A stretch of DNA of 20,721 nt from NCBI GenBank assembly GCA_964610045.1, contig CAZSUN010000071.1:1-20721 (forward strand), written 5' to 3'. The stretch's first letter is position 1. Each line of letters begins with the position of its first letter. Below the pieces are notes generated by a model. The model saw nothing but the letters and a program-made list of their open reading frames with translations, made no database searches and was not told where the DNA came from. The translations under genes were made by a program, and so were the position numbers. Of the stretch, positions 5,983 through 13,037 are shown in pieces. The DNA is from JACCYX01 sp964610045. Lineage in GTDB: Bacteria; Chloroflexota; Chloroflexia; Thermomicrobiales; UBA6265.

Positions 5983-6405
5983 GTACAGCGACGGCCGGAA
6001 CCGCCACAACGACCAGTCCTTGCCTCCCTGGCGCCGATGGCTCGCGCAATCTCCATTCGCGCGTCGAGCCCCGCTCCCGGCCGCCCCTCCCGATCGTGCA
6101 CCATCATTACCAACGACGCGTATCCGTCCGGTAAGGCGCCCTCCAGTCCCACACCACTCCTTGTCATTCCGAGCTTGCGAGGAATCTCTCACCAGGACGT
6201 CAGATGCTTCGCCGACACTCGGAATGACAAGGTGATCGTCTGTCGGCCCGTTCAACCAGGGGCGCACCGCCGCTCGCTGGCCCTCGGCCACGACACCATT
6301 TCACCCCCACGGAACGTGCATCCAATCACTCGCACATCCGTCGCCTTATCGGCTACCCTTCCCCGGTCACACGCGTTCCGGCACAACCAGGGAGACGCAG
6401 CACGC
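5983..6405. other. Intergenic region between the excalibur array and rmlD
   Basis: These 423 bp contain a complete family A palindrome (6159-6232) and otherwise no recognisable gene. The rmlD frame stays open across the repeat up to 6037, but the encoded residues are translated repeat sequence with no family match. No convincing promoter is visible; the rml promoter is presumably between 6233 and 6390. Confidence 0.5.
6159..6232. repeat. Family A inverted repeat, complete copy
   Basis: CCTTGTCATTCCGAG (6159-6173) and CTCGGAATGACAAGG (6218-6232) are perfect 15-bp terminal inverted repeats of a 74-bp element with no coding capacity. Other copies or half-copies lie at 7474, 15277 and 19776. The form is that of a REP- or MITE-like dispersed intergenic palindrome. 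Confidence 0.85.
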
Positions 6406-7338
6406 GTGGTCGAACCGGCAACACCCTCGCTCAAAGGACAACGGATCCTCGTCACCGGCGCCGACGGTCAGCTCGGCCGCTTCCTCATCCCCGCCATCGC
6501 CGCCGCCGGGGGACAACGGGTCGCCGCCGGTCGCCGCCTCGTCACCGGGATCGACGTCACCTTCGACATTCGTGAACCCGCCGAAGTGGCAGACTGCATC
6601 GCCGCATTCAGGCCGGACATCGTCATCCACGCCGCCGCAATGACCGATGTCGACGGCTGCGAAATCGATCCCGACAAGGCCGATGCCATCAATCACCTTG
6701 GCAGCCGCAACGTCGCGGAAGCCGCCAACGCCATCGGCGCCTGGGTCATCGCCATCGGTACCGATTTCGTCTTCTCCGGCGTCAACCCACCCTACACCGA
6801 GGACGCCCCCACCGATCCCGTCTCCGTTTACGGTGCGTCCAAACTCGCCGGGGAGCAGGCCGTGCTCGCGGTCAACCCAGCGTTCGCCGTCGCCCGCACC
6901 GCCTGGGTCTACGGCGGACAGGGAAAGCACTTCCCCCGCACCGTCCTCAACGTTCTCGCCAACCGCGACACCATGGCCGTGGTCGAGGACGAAACCGGTA
7001 ACCCGACCTTCGCCGGCGACCTCGCCAGTGCCCTCGTGGCGCTTGCGGCGCAAAGACCGTCCGGCATCCTGCACTTGACCAACAGCGGCAGCACCAGCCG
7101 CTTCGGCCTCGCCCGCGAGGTCGCCAGCCTGGCCGGGCTCGACCCCGAGCGCGTCACCCCCACGACCGTCGCCGAATTCCTGGCCAAATACCCGCTGCCG
7201 GCAAAGCGCCCGGCCAACAGCACCCTCGCCAACACCCGCGCCTCCTCCCTCGGCGTTACCCTTCGCCCCTGGCAGGATGCCCTCACCGCCTACATCCCGC
7301 ATCTCAGCTCGGAACTGTCTGCCAATGCACCGCGCTGA
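6406..7338 (+). CDS. rmlD: dTDP-4-dehydrorhamnose reductase
   Basis: This enzyme performs the last step of dTDP-L-rhamnose synthesis, NAD(P)H-dependent reduction of dTDP-4-keto-L-rhamnose. The 310-aa protein is a short-chain dehydrogenase of the extended type. It has the nucleotide-binding GADGQLG at 18-24, HAAAMTDVDGCE at 75-86, GTDFVFSG with T119, and the catalytic Y142-GAS-K146 pair. ARTAWVYG and DETGNPTFAGDLA are typical of RmlD. I place the start at the GTG at 6406, preceded by AGGGAG about 10 bases upstream, because it gives the usual length of about 300 residues. The in-frame ATG at 6037 would add translated repeat DNA. It precedes rmlBAC by 303 bp of repeat-rich spacer, so it may be a separate transcript. 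Confidence 0.93.
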   Translation: MVEPATPSLKGQRILVTGADGQLGRFLIPAIAAAGGQRVAAGRRLVTGIDVTFDIREPAEVADCIAAFRPDIVIHAAAMTDVDGCEIDPDKADAINHLGSRNVAEAANAIGAWVIAIGTDFVFSGVNPPYTEDAPTDPVSVYGASKLAGEQAVLAVNPAFAVARTAWVYGGQGKHFPRTVLNVLANRDTMAVVEDETGNPTFAGDLASALVALAAQRPSGILHLTNSGSTSRFGLAREVASLAGLDPERVTPTTVAEFLAKYPLPAKRPANSTLANTRASSLGVTLRPWQDALTAYIPHLSSELSANAPR

Positions 7339-7380
7339 CATGCTTACCAGGTTGGCATGCTGCGAAACCCGCTGGTGGAA

Positions 7381-7411
7381 ACGGACCGACACGGGGTCGG
7401 TCCCGACGAAC
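7381..7411 (+). repeat. Family B hairpin repeat downstream of rmlD
   Basis: GGACCGAC (7383-7390) and GTCGGTCC (7396-7403) form a perfect 8-bp stem around ACGGG, followed by CGACGAACG. About 30 bases match the reverse complement of 13038-13068 with one difference. It lies about 45 bp past the rmlD stop and could end or stabilise that transcript. Confidence 0.7.
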
Positions 7412-7473
7412 GGCCCGAACGCGACCACGTGCAACCGAACGGGTCGGAGAGGGCTTCCGGCGCATCCGCGATC

Positions 7474-7495
7474 CTGTCATTCCGAGCTTGCGAGG
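7474..7495 (+). repeat. Family A repeat, single end only
   Basis: CTGTCATTCCGAGCTTGCGA is identical to the left half of the copies at 6159 and 19776. No matching right end follows, so this is a truncated or decayed copy. Confidence 0.7.
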
Positions 7496-7572
7496 CACCT
7501 CTGCGCCGCTCATGCCCTCCCGGGGCACATCAAACCCCTGTCCCGGATTGTCAGGCCGACAATTCGTCGGAC

Positions 7573-7629
7573 CTGTTTCCTCTTTTCTGTTTCCTGTTTT
7601 CTCTGTCCTCACTTCTCACATCTCTCACC
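7573..7629 (+). promoter_or_regulatory. Polypyrimidine tract upstream of rmlB
   Basis: Almost all of these bases are C or T, in sharp contrast to the GC-rich surroundings. The tract opens with two 14-base tandem units, CTGTTTCCTCTTTT (7573-7586) and CTGTTTCCTGTTTT (7587-7600), and then degenerates. It ends about a dozen bases before the rmlB ATG, just ahead of the ribosome binding site. It may keep the leader unstructured, act as a Rho-loading region or be a mobile-repeat remnant. The function is not shown. Confidence 0.5.
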
Positions 7630-7641
7630 TCGGAGCATCCC

Positions 7642-8688
7642 ATGACCATCCTCGTCACCGGCGGGTCCGGCTTCATCGGCTCCGCCGTCGTCCGTCACCT
7701 CGTCCTCGACCGTGGCGAAACCGTCGTCAACCTCGACCGCCTCACCTACGCCGGCAATGCTGGCTCCACCGGCGCCGTCGCAGACCACCCGAACTACGCC
7801 TTCGAGCGCGCCGACATCACCGACCGTGCCGCCGTCGACCGCCTTTTCGCCACCTGGAAACCCGGCGCCATCCTCCACCTCGCGGCCGAGTCCCACGTCG
7901 ACCGCTCGATCGACCGCCCCGGCGACTTCATCCAGACCAACATCGTCGGCACCTGGACCTTGCTCGAAGCCGCCCGCTCCTACCTCGCTTCCCATTCCAC
8001 CGACGACTTCCGCTTCGTCCATATCTCCACCGACGAAGTCTTTGGCGACCTTGGTCCCGACGGCATGTTCACCGAGGACTCGTCCTACCGGCCGACCTCG
8101 CCCTATTCCGCCTCGAAGGCGTCGTCCGACCATCTCGTCCGTGCCTGGCATCACACCTATGGCCTCCCGGCCATTGTCACCAACTGCTCGAACAACTACG
8201 GCCCGTACCAGTTCCCGGAAAAACTGATCCCGGTCATCATCCTCAACGCCCTCCAGGGCAACCCCATCCCCGTCTACGGCACCGGCAGCAACGTCCGCGA
8301 CTGGCTCCACGTCGAAGACCACGCCCGGGCTCTCGCATTGGTCCTCGATCGCGGCGTCCCCGGCGAAACCTATGCCATCGGCGGCAACAACGAGCGCAGC
8401 AACATCGACCTCGTCCGCAGCATCTGCGGCATCCTCGACGACATCGTGCCCGATCCGTCCCACGCCCCGCACGCAGACCTGATCGCGTTCGTCGCAGACC
8501 GCCCCGGCCACGACCTCCGCTACGCCATCGACGCCGGCAAAATCGAACGCGATCTCGGTTGGCAACCCCGGCACACCCTCGATACCGGACTCCGCGAAAC
8601 GGTCCAGTGGTATGTCGACCATACGGACTGGTGCGCCTCCATGCTCGATGGCTCGCTCGCCCCGGCCCGCCAGGGTGTGCTTCGATGA
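7642..8688 (+). CDS. rmlB: dTDP-glucose 4,6-dehydratase
   Basis: This enzyme converts dTDP-D-glucose to dTDP-4-keto-6-deoxyglucose with tightly bound NAD+. The 348-aa protein has the Rossmann motif GGSGFIG at 7-13, LAAESHVDRSI at 80-90, and the catalytic T130-D131-E132 in STDEVFGD. The Y155-SAS-K159 pair and NNYGPYQFPEKLIP at 184-197 are also present; all are RmlB hallmarks. The ATG at 7642 has GGAG seven bases before it; earlier in-frame starts would add repeat sequence. The stop overlaps the start of rmlA by four bases (ATGA), so rmlB, rmlA and rmlC form a translationally coupled unit. Confidence 0.96.
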   Translation: MTILVTGGSGFIGSAVVRHLVLDRGETVVNLDRLTYAGNAGSTGAVADHPNYAFERADITDRAAVDRLFATWKPGAILHLAAESHVDRSIDRPGDFIQTNIVGTWTLLEAARSYLASHSTDDFRFVHISTDEVFGDLGPDGMFTEDSSYRPTSPYSASKASSDHLVRAWHHTYGLPAIVTNCSNNYGPYQFPEKLIPVIILNALQGNPIPVYGTGSNVRDWLHVEDHARALALVLDRGVPGETYAIGGNNERSNIDLVRSICGILDDIVPDPSHAPHADLIAFVADRPGHDLRYAIDAGKIERDLGWQPRHTLDTGLRETVQWYVDHTDWCASMLDGSLAPARQGVLR

Positions 8689-9566
8689 CCCGCAAGGGAA
8701 TCGTCCTCGCCGGCGGCGCCGGTACCCGCCTGCACCCGCTCACACATGTCATGAGCAAGCAGCTGTTGCCCGTCTACGACAAGCCGATGATCTACTACCC
8801 GATCAGCGTGCTGATGCTGGCCGGCATCCGCGACCTGCTCGTCATCTCCACTCCCGAGGACACGCCCCGCTTCGAAGCCCTCCTCCAGGACGGCTCCCAG
8901 TGGGGCCTTTCCATCTGCTACGCGCAGCAACCGGAGCCGAATGGCCTCGCCCAGGCGTTCGTCATCGGCCGCGAGTTCGTCAGCGCCGATCCCTCCGCCC
9001 TCATCCTCGGCGACAACATCTACTACGGCCACGGTCTCTCGCAGACGTTACAGGCGGTTAACGCCCGCGAAACCGGCGCGACGGTATTCGGCTACTACGT
9101 GCAGGATCCCGAGCGCTACGGCGTCATCGAGTTCGACGCCGCCGGTACCGCCATCGGTATCGAGGAAAAGCCAGCCCAGCCACGCTCCAACTATGCGGTC
9201 ACCGGCCTCTACTTCTACGACAACCAGGTACTCGACATCGCCCGCGACCTGGAGCCCTCCGCCCGCGGCGAGTACGAGATCACCGACGTCAATCGCGCGT
9301 ACCTTGATCGCGGCCAGTTGCATGTCGAGCGGCTCGGGCGCGGCACCGCCTGGCTCGACACCGGCACCCACGAATCGCTGTTGCAGGCCGGGAACTTCGT
9401 GCACATCATCGAGCAACGGCAGGGGCTGAAGGTGGCTTGCCTCGAGGAAATCGCCTGGCGTATGGGCTACATCGACACCGAAACCCTCGAACGCCTCGCC
9501 GCTCCGCTCACCAACGGCTACGGCGCCTACCTCCGCGGCATCCTGAAGGGAGAACGAACGGAATGA
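8685..9566 (+). CDS. rmlA: Glucose-1-phosphate thymidylyltransferase
   Basis: This enzyme makes dTDP-D-glucose from glucose-1-phosphate and dTTP, the entry step of the rhamnose route. The 293-aa protein has the nucleotidyltransferase signature LAGGAGTRLHPLT at 8-20, K25 and K33 in the SKQLLPVYDKP segment, NGLAQAF at 86-92, LGDNIYYGHG with the metal-binding D110, and EEKP later. The length and the C-terminal NGYGAYL region match the short RmlA class, including allosteric forms inhibited by dTDP-rhamnose. The ATG at 8685 overlaps the rmlB stop, and the final TGA overlaps the rmlC start in the same way. Confidence 0.96.
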   Translation: MTRKGIVLAGGAGTRLHPLTHVMSKQLLPVYDKPMIYYPISVLMLAGIRDLLVISTPEDTPRFEALLQDGSQWGLSICYAQQPEPNGLAQAFVIGREFVSADPSALILGDNIYYGHGLSQTLQAVNARETGATVFGYYVQDPERYGVIEFDAAGTAIGIEEKPAQPRSNYAVTGLYFYDNQVLDIARDLEPSARGEYEITDVNRAYLDRGQLHVERLGRGTAWLDTGTHESLLQAGNFVHIIEQRQGLKVACLEEIAWRMGYIDTETLERLAAPLTNGYGAYLRGILKGERTE

Positions 9567-10135
9567 ACGTGATCGAGACACCCTTGCCCGGCGTCCTCGT
9601 GCTCGAACCGCGCGTCTTCGGCGACGATCGCGGTTTCTTCATGGAAACCTGGCAGGCCGAGCGCTATGCCGAGGCGGGACTTCCCCACTTCGTGCAGGAC
9701 AATCTCTCGTTCTCCCAACGTGGCGTGCTGCGTGGCCTCCACTACCAGGAACCCGGCGCCCAGGGCAAGCTCGTCCAGGTCCTCCAGGGCGAGGTCTTCG
9801 ATGTCGCGGTCGACATTCGCCAGGGCTCGGCCACCTTCGGCCATTGGCACGGCGTGACCCTCTCGGCGCAGAACAAGCGCCAGTTCTGGGTCCCCGCCGG
9901 CTTTGCCCACGGCTTCGTCGTGACCAGCGAGACCGCCCTCTTCGCCTACAAGTGCAGTGCCCCCTACGCCCCCCAGCACGAGCACAGCATCCGCTGGGAC
10001 GACCCCGACCTCGCCATCGCCTGGCCCGTCACCGACCCCACCCTCTCCGGCAAGGACGCCGCCGCCCTCACCCTCGCCGCCACCCCGGAAACAGCCCTCC
10101 CCACCATCGCCATCTACCCCGACTCAGCCAGCTAA
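9563..10135 (+). CDS. rmlC: dTDP-4-dehydrorhamnose 3,5-epimerase
   Basis: This cupin enzyme epimerises dTDP-4-keto-6-deoxyglucose at C3 and C5 to the L-rhamno form. The 190-aa product has DDRGFFMETW at 21-30, LRGLHYQ with catalytic H60, GKLVQVLQGEVFDVAVDIR at 68-86, the barrel strand FWVPAGFAHGFVV at 108-120, and YKCSAPYAPQHE at 129-140. All of these are expected for RmlC. It overlaps rmlA by four bases (ATGA), with AGGGAG upstream in the rmlA end. It is the last gene of the rml unit and faces a convergent gene; a GC-rich hairpin lies just beyond its stop. Confidence 0.95.
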   Translation: MNVIETPLPGVLVLEPRVFGDDRGFFMETWQAERYAEAGLPHFVQDNLSFSQRGVLRGLHYQEPGAQGKLVQVLQGEVFDVAVDIRQGSATFGHWHGVTLSAQNKRQFWVPAGFAHGFVVTSETALFAYKCSAPYAPQHEHSIRWDDPDLAIAWPVTDPTLSGKDAAALTLAATPETALPTIAIYPDSAS

Positions 10136-10158
10136 CGACCCCTGCAACTCATCCGTTG

Positions 10159-10180
10159 GGCGGGCCTTGCGTGGCCCGCC
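10159..10180. terminator. GC-rich hairpin between convergent genes
   Basis: GGCGGGCC (10159-10166) and GGCCCGCC (10173-10180) form a perfect 8-bp stem with a 6-base loop, 24 bp after the rmlC stop. The convergent minus-strand gene ends at 10267, so it may serve both directions. There is no T-tract. Its reverse complement matches 13001-13022 at 19 of 22 positions, so it also belongs to a small repeat family. Confidence 0.55.
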
Positions 10181-10266
10181 GTCCTGGCTGGACCTCGACA
10201 CGGGCGGGCTGTGGGGTGTGTCAACGATTGTGGACTCGGCTGTCGAGCCGGTTCCCTGAGTTGGAG

Positions 10267-10800
10267 TTATCCGGCGGGCGTCGCCGCCGGTGCCGGGACT
10301 GCGAAGAAATCGTCGAAGGAACTTGCGGGCGTCCCCGGTCCCTCTGCGGTCACTCGGGTGCCCGTGAGTGTACCGGGCCCAATCTCGCCGCTGGTGCCTT
10401 CAGCACTGGATGGATCGAACACCATTTCCAGGGTGAAGGTGCCGGTCAGGGTCTGTCCGCCGTCGGCGATCTCGATTCCCAGCCGCACCGTGACGTAGGC
10501 TGGCCCATCCGTGACCAGGACGATGGTGACGCTTGCGGACGAATCGCCCGCCGGTGCCCAAACACCCAGGCCTGTTACCCCTGTCGCGGCTGCGGTGACG
10601 GCGACGGCCGTGCCATCGGATGACAGGAGCAGCGAGCGGATGCTCATCTCGCCGAGTTCGGGTTCACTTTCGAGTACCCATGAACCGATTGCGGGGTGGC
10701 TGGATGTCCCAGCATCCTGAGCCATGCTCCCGCCACCGCCAGCCAGCCAGAGCGAACCACACAGGAAGACAGTAAGCAGTACCGCGCCGGAACGTCCCAT
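10267..10800 (-). CDS. Secreted beta-rich protein with a GxW motif, function unknown
   Basis: The 177-aa product starts with a signal peptide (about 1-27, likely cut at SMA-QD). The mature part is rich in Thr, Val, Gly and Ser with alternating hydrophobic strands. Near its start is HPAIGSWVLE, a G-x-W on the first strand as seen in lipocalin/calycin-type barrels. The strands TVRLGIEIADGGQ and TGTFTLEMVFDP follow, with a Pro/Ala-rich tail (AVPAPAATPAG). GGGAAGG sits about nine bases before the ATG. It is convergent with rmlC and 156 bp downstream of the nitrilase gene on the same strand. I do not recognise a specific family; a small barrel that binds a ligand in the cell envelope is a guess from the GxW motif alone. 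Confidence 0.7.
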   Translation of the reverse strand: MGRSGAVLLTVFLCGSLWLAGGGGSMAQDAGTSSHPAIGSWVLESEPELGEMSIRSLLLSSDGTAVAVTAAATGVTGLGVWAPAGDSSASVTIVLVTDGPAYVTVRLGIEIADGGQTLTGTFTLEMVFDPSSAEGTSGEIGPGTLTGTRVTAEGPGTPASSFDDFFAVPAPAATPAG

Positions 10801-10956
10801 CGATCGAACCTTCCCTTGACGTGTCTTTCGCCAACGCCATGCCCCTGCTCACAGGATAGCGCCAGTCCGGGGAAACACAATCCACTACCAATCCGTCCGA
10901 TGGCAGGTATCCGGGGACAGGATGGCACATCCCGGCGCACCGATGACCCTTCTGGC

Positions 10957-11892
10957 TCAGCGATCGACCGCGACGTCGAACGACACCGCCGATTTCTGGC
11001 GCGTGTCGACGGCCAGCGAAAAGATGTCCGGTCGGGCATAGTGGCCCACCGTGTCGAGGTCGTACTTGCCGCGCGCGATCTCCCCGAGGTCGATCTCGGC
11101 CGTCAGCAGGCACTGGCGGCCGTAGACCGGACCGGCCAGCACCTCACCGAGGGGGGAGACGATCACACTGCCGCCCCGGATCAGCACGGTCTCCGGCTCG
11201 TTGCCCTGGATCGGCTCGTAGTCCGCCGGGCAATCGGCGCGGGTCAAGTACTGGCAGGCCGAGAGCACGAAGCACCGCCCTTCGTAGGCGATGTGCCGCA
11301 TGCTCGCCTGCCAGATGTCGCGATCGTCCACGGTCGGGGCGCACCAGAGCTGGATGCCCTGGGCGTACATGGCCTGTCGCAACTGGGGCATGTAATTCTC
11401 CCAGCAGATCGTTGCTGCGAACCTCCCGTGCGGGGAATCTACCGTGCCGATCGTTGAGCCGTCGCCGAAACCCCAGACCAGGCGCTCTCCGGCGGTTGGC
11501 ATCAACTTGCGATGTGTGCCGGAGATCGATCCGTCTGGTGCGAGGTACAGCGCCGTGCAGTAGAGCGTCCCACCGTCGCGCTCGATGATGCCGACCACCA
11601 TCCACGCCCGCATCGACCGCGCCGTCTCGCCGAGGCGGTTCGTTTCTGGACCGGGAATCGTGATGGCGGACTCGAAGTAGCGCCGGAATTCCTCGCGCCC
11701 TTCCGGCGTGCGCGATCCGACCGTCGCCCCGAAGGTGATGCCCTTCGGGTAGCCGCCCACCAGCGCCTCGGGCAAGACGAGGAACTCGACGTCCTCCCGG
11801 GCCGCGTCCTGGCAGAACGCCTCGATCCGGTCCAGCGTCGCCGGCGTGTCATACAGCACCGACCCGATTTGCCCAACCCCGACCTTGCTCAC
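10957..11892 (-). CDS. Nitrilase (carbon-nitrogen hydrolase, aliphatic/cyanide-hydratase-like branch)
   Basis: This 311-aa hydrolase has the nitrilase triad: E42 in LPEALVGGYPKG, K129 in THRKLMPT and nucleophile C163 in TICWENYMP. A second conserved glutamate, E136, sits in GERLVWGFGDG. The CWENYMP context and YPKG point to the true nitrilase branch, which hydrolyses organic nitriles to acids and ammonia, rather than to amidases or carbamoylases. The substrate is unknown. I chose the GTG at 11892 because GGAGAG lies five bases upstream and the longer ATG start at 11964 would run into a repeat element. The gene lies downstream of the sugar-cluster aldolase but is separated from it by a repeat-filled gap, so membership of the same operon is doubtful. 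Confidence 0.92.
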   Translation of the reverse strand: MSKVGVGQIGSVLYDTPATLDRIEAFCQDAAREDVEFLVLPEALVGGYPKGITFGATVGSRTPEGREEFRRYFESAITIPGPETNRLGETARSMRAWMVVGIIERDGGTLYCTALYLAPDGSISGTHRKLMPTAGERLVWGFGDGSTIGTVDSPHGRFAATICWENYMPQLRQAMYAQGIQLWCAPTVDDRDIWQASMRHIAYEGRCFVLSACQYLTRADCPADYEPIQGNEPETVLIRGGSVIVSPLGEVLAGPVYGRQCLLTAEIDLGEIARGKYDLDTVGHYARPDIFSLAVDTRQKSAVSFDVAVDR

Positions 11893-11906
11893 CGCGTCTC
11901 TCCGTT

Positions 11907-12063
11907 TCGTAGGGGAGGACCAGCGAGCCGCCAGGCGAGCGTGTGTCCTCCCGCATCGCTGCACCGGCGTCCCGGGAGTGCATGGTATCGTCGTAGCCGA
12001 GGACCAGGTGGCACGATACGGGATCCGGCCGGGAGGGCCGAGACAGGCTCGGCAGCCCTACGG
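11907..12063. repeat. Family B composite element between nitrilase and aldolase
   Basis: TCGTAGGGG (11907-11915) at one end and CCCTACGG (12056-12063) at the other point towards each other over about 157 bp. Each end adjoins a hairpin: GGGAGGAC (11913-11920) with GTCCTCCC (11945-11952), and GCCGAG (12037-12042) with CTCGGC (12048-12053). The element has the form of a non-autonomous inverted-repeat unit. Its right end contains the TAG stop codon of the aldolase gene. Confidence 0.55.
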
Positions 12064-12906
12064 CGTCCTTCCCGCCGATCCCACCAACCGGCACTTCGCC
12101 CGGACCACCTCGATCATCGCCTCGCGGGCGGGTGCTCCGTATCGGCGCGGATCGGTGACTGTCAGGTTGGCTGCGAGCGAGGTGCGGATCGAGCCGGTCC
12201 AGGCCGCGTTCAGCTGGGTTGCCATGTTGACCTTCGCGATCCCGCGACGGACTGCTTTCGCCAGGTCGTCGTCCGGCACCCCGGAGGAACCGTGCAGCAC
12301 GAGGGGAACCGCCACCGCCTTGCGAATGGCGGCGATGCGGGGCAGATCGAGCCGGGTTTGCCGCGTCATCCCGTGCTCGCTGCCGACCGCGACCGCCAGC
12401 AGGTCGACGCCTGTCGCCGCGACATAAGCTGCTGCGGCCACGGGATCGGTCAGGCCATCGGTGGTCGTTACCGCGCCATCCTTGCCGCCGACGACACCGA
12501 TTTCGCCCTCCACCGCGATTCCGGCCTCGTGTGCCAGTACCACGATCTCGCGAGTCTGGCTGATGTTCGCCGCGTCGTCATCGGCGCTGGCGTCGAACAT
12601 CACCGAACTCATTCCGGCCGCGATCGCCCGTTCGCAGAGATCGCGGGTGGTGGCGTGATCGAGATGCAACCCGACCGGGACATCGGCCACGGCAGCCAGC
12701 TCGCGGCAGGCGGCGACCAGCGGTTCCAGCAACCCGAACCGGTAGGCGATCGCGTTCTGGCTGATTTGCAGGATCACCGGCGAGCGTTCCGCTTCCGCCC
12801 CACGCACGATCGCCTCGGCGTGCTCCAACCCGATCACATTGAACGCGAGGACCCCGTACCCATCACGTTGTGCCGCCGTCACCAGGTCGAGCGTGCCTGC
12901 GCGCAT
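12058..12906 (-). CDS. Class II (zinc) ketose-bisphosphate aldolase
   Basis: This 282-aa enzyme would cleave a ketose 1,6-bisphosphate (fructose, tagatose or a related sugar) into glycerone phosphate and an aldehyde. The zinc and catalytic landmarks of the class are present: H81-L-D83-H84, MFDAS at 103-107, E133/E135 in VEGEIG followed by GGKD, H178 in AVGSEHG, H205 in LHGSSG, and KVNMATQL at 225-232. MFDAS in place of the usual MFDGS, and SEHG for the usual TSHG, mark it as a divergent member, so GatY/AgaY-like or sulfosugar-type activity is possible. The ATG at 12906 has an AGG seven bases upstream; the in-frame extension to 13080 is repeat DNA. It follows the PfkB kinase at 13077 in the sugar cluster. 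Confidence 0.9.
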   Translation of the reverse strand: MRAGTLDLVTAAQRDGYGVLAFNVIGLEHAEAIVRGAEAERSPVILQISQNAIAYRFGLLEPLVAACRELAAVADVPVGLHLDHATTRDLCERAIAAGMSSVMFDASADDDAANISQTREIVVLAHEAGIAVEGEIGVVGGKDGAVTTTDGLTDPVAAAAYVAATGVDLLAVAVGSEHGMTRQTRLDLPRIAAIRKAVAVPLVLHGSSGVPDDDLAKAVRRGIAKVNMATQLNAAWTGSIRTSLAANLTVTDPRRYGAPAREAMIEVVRAKCRLVGSAGRTP

Positions 12907-12962
12907 CAACGTGCCTACCTTTCTCCGCATACGCCGAAAACAGGTCTGATGTGTTTCGCACA

Positions 12963-12992
12963 GGGATGTCTCGACTTCGCTCGACATGACGG
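12963..12992. repeat. Palindromic intergenic repeat (family A-like variant)
   Basis: The element reads GGGATGTC-TCGACTTCGCTCGA-CATGACGG. TCGA half-sites flank the core CTTCGC, with ATGTC and CATGAC arms. It is an imperfect palindrome of the same general type as the GTCATCCTGAGCGAAGCGAA element at the right edge of the window. It lies in the gap between the aldolase and the first PfkB kinase. Confidence 0.5.
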
Positions 12993-13000
12993 TGTGTTGC

Positions 13001-13022
13001 CGCGGGCCACGCAGGACCCGCC
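13001..13022. repeat. GC hairpin related to the one after rmlC
   Basis: This 22-base hairpin has arms built on GCGGG and CCCGC. It equals the reverse complement of 10159-10180 at 19 of 22 positions. It lies between the family A-like palindrome at 12963 and the family B hairpin at 13038, suggesting a composite repeat unit in this gap. Confidence 0.5.
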
Positions 13023-13037
13023 CTGCGACGCGCGAGT

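Larger units (their letters stand above)
7339..7641. other. Repeat-rich spacer between rmlD and rmlB
   Basis: These 303 bp hold a family B hairpin (7381-7411), a half-copy of family A (7474-7495) and a C/T-rich tract (7573-7629) just before rmlB. No gene is supported. Confidence 0.6.

Noticed and set aside
6159..6232. Possible riboswitch or small RNA
   Set aside because: It is a perfect-ended palindrome repeated elsewhere in the window in both orientations, so a dispersed repeat explains it better.
5026..6291. 421-aa antisense frame over the two-repeat excalibur protein
   Set aside because: Stop-free because of high GC; low-complexity Gly/Val/Ile translation, and it runs across the family A repeat.
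6037..6405. N-terminal extension of rmlD by about 120 residues
   Set aside because: The extension is translated repeat sequence (VIPSLRGIS type), absent from the family; the GTG at 6406 gives the normal length.
7488..8684. Long upstream extension of rmlA giving a 692-aa fusion
   Set aside because: It is an Arg/Pro-rich shadow of rmlB in another frame; the ATGA overlap at 8685 and the LAGGAGTRL motif fix the true start.
10801..10956. Promoter for the GxW protein
   Set aside because: A TATCCT hexamer with a poor TTGTGT at 16 bp spacing was seen, but the match is too weak to list.
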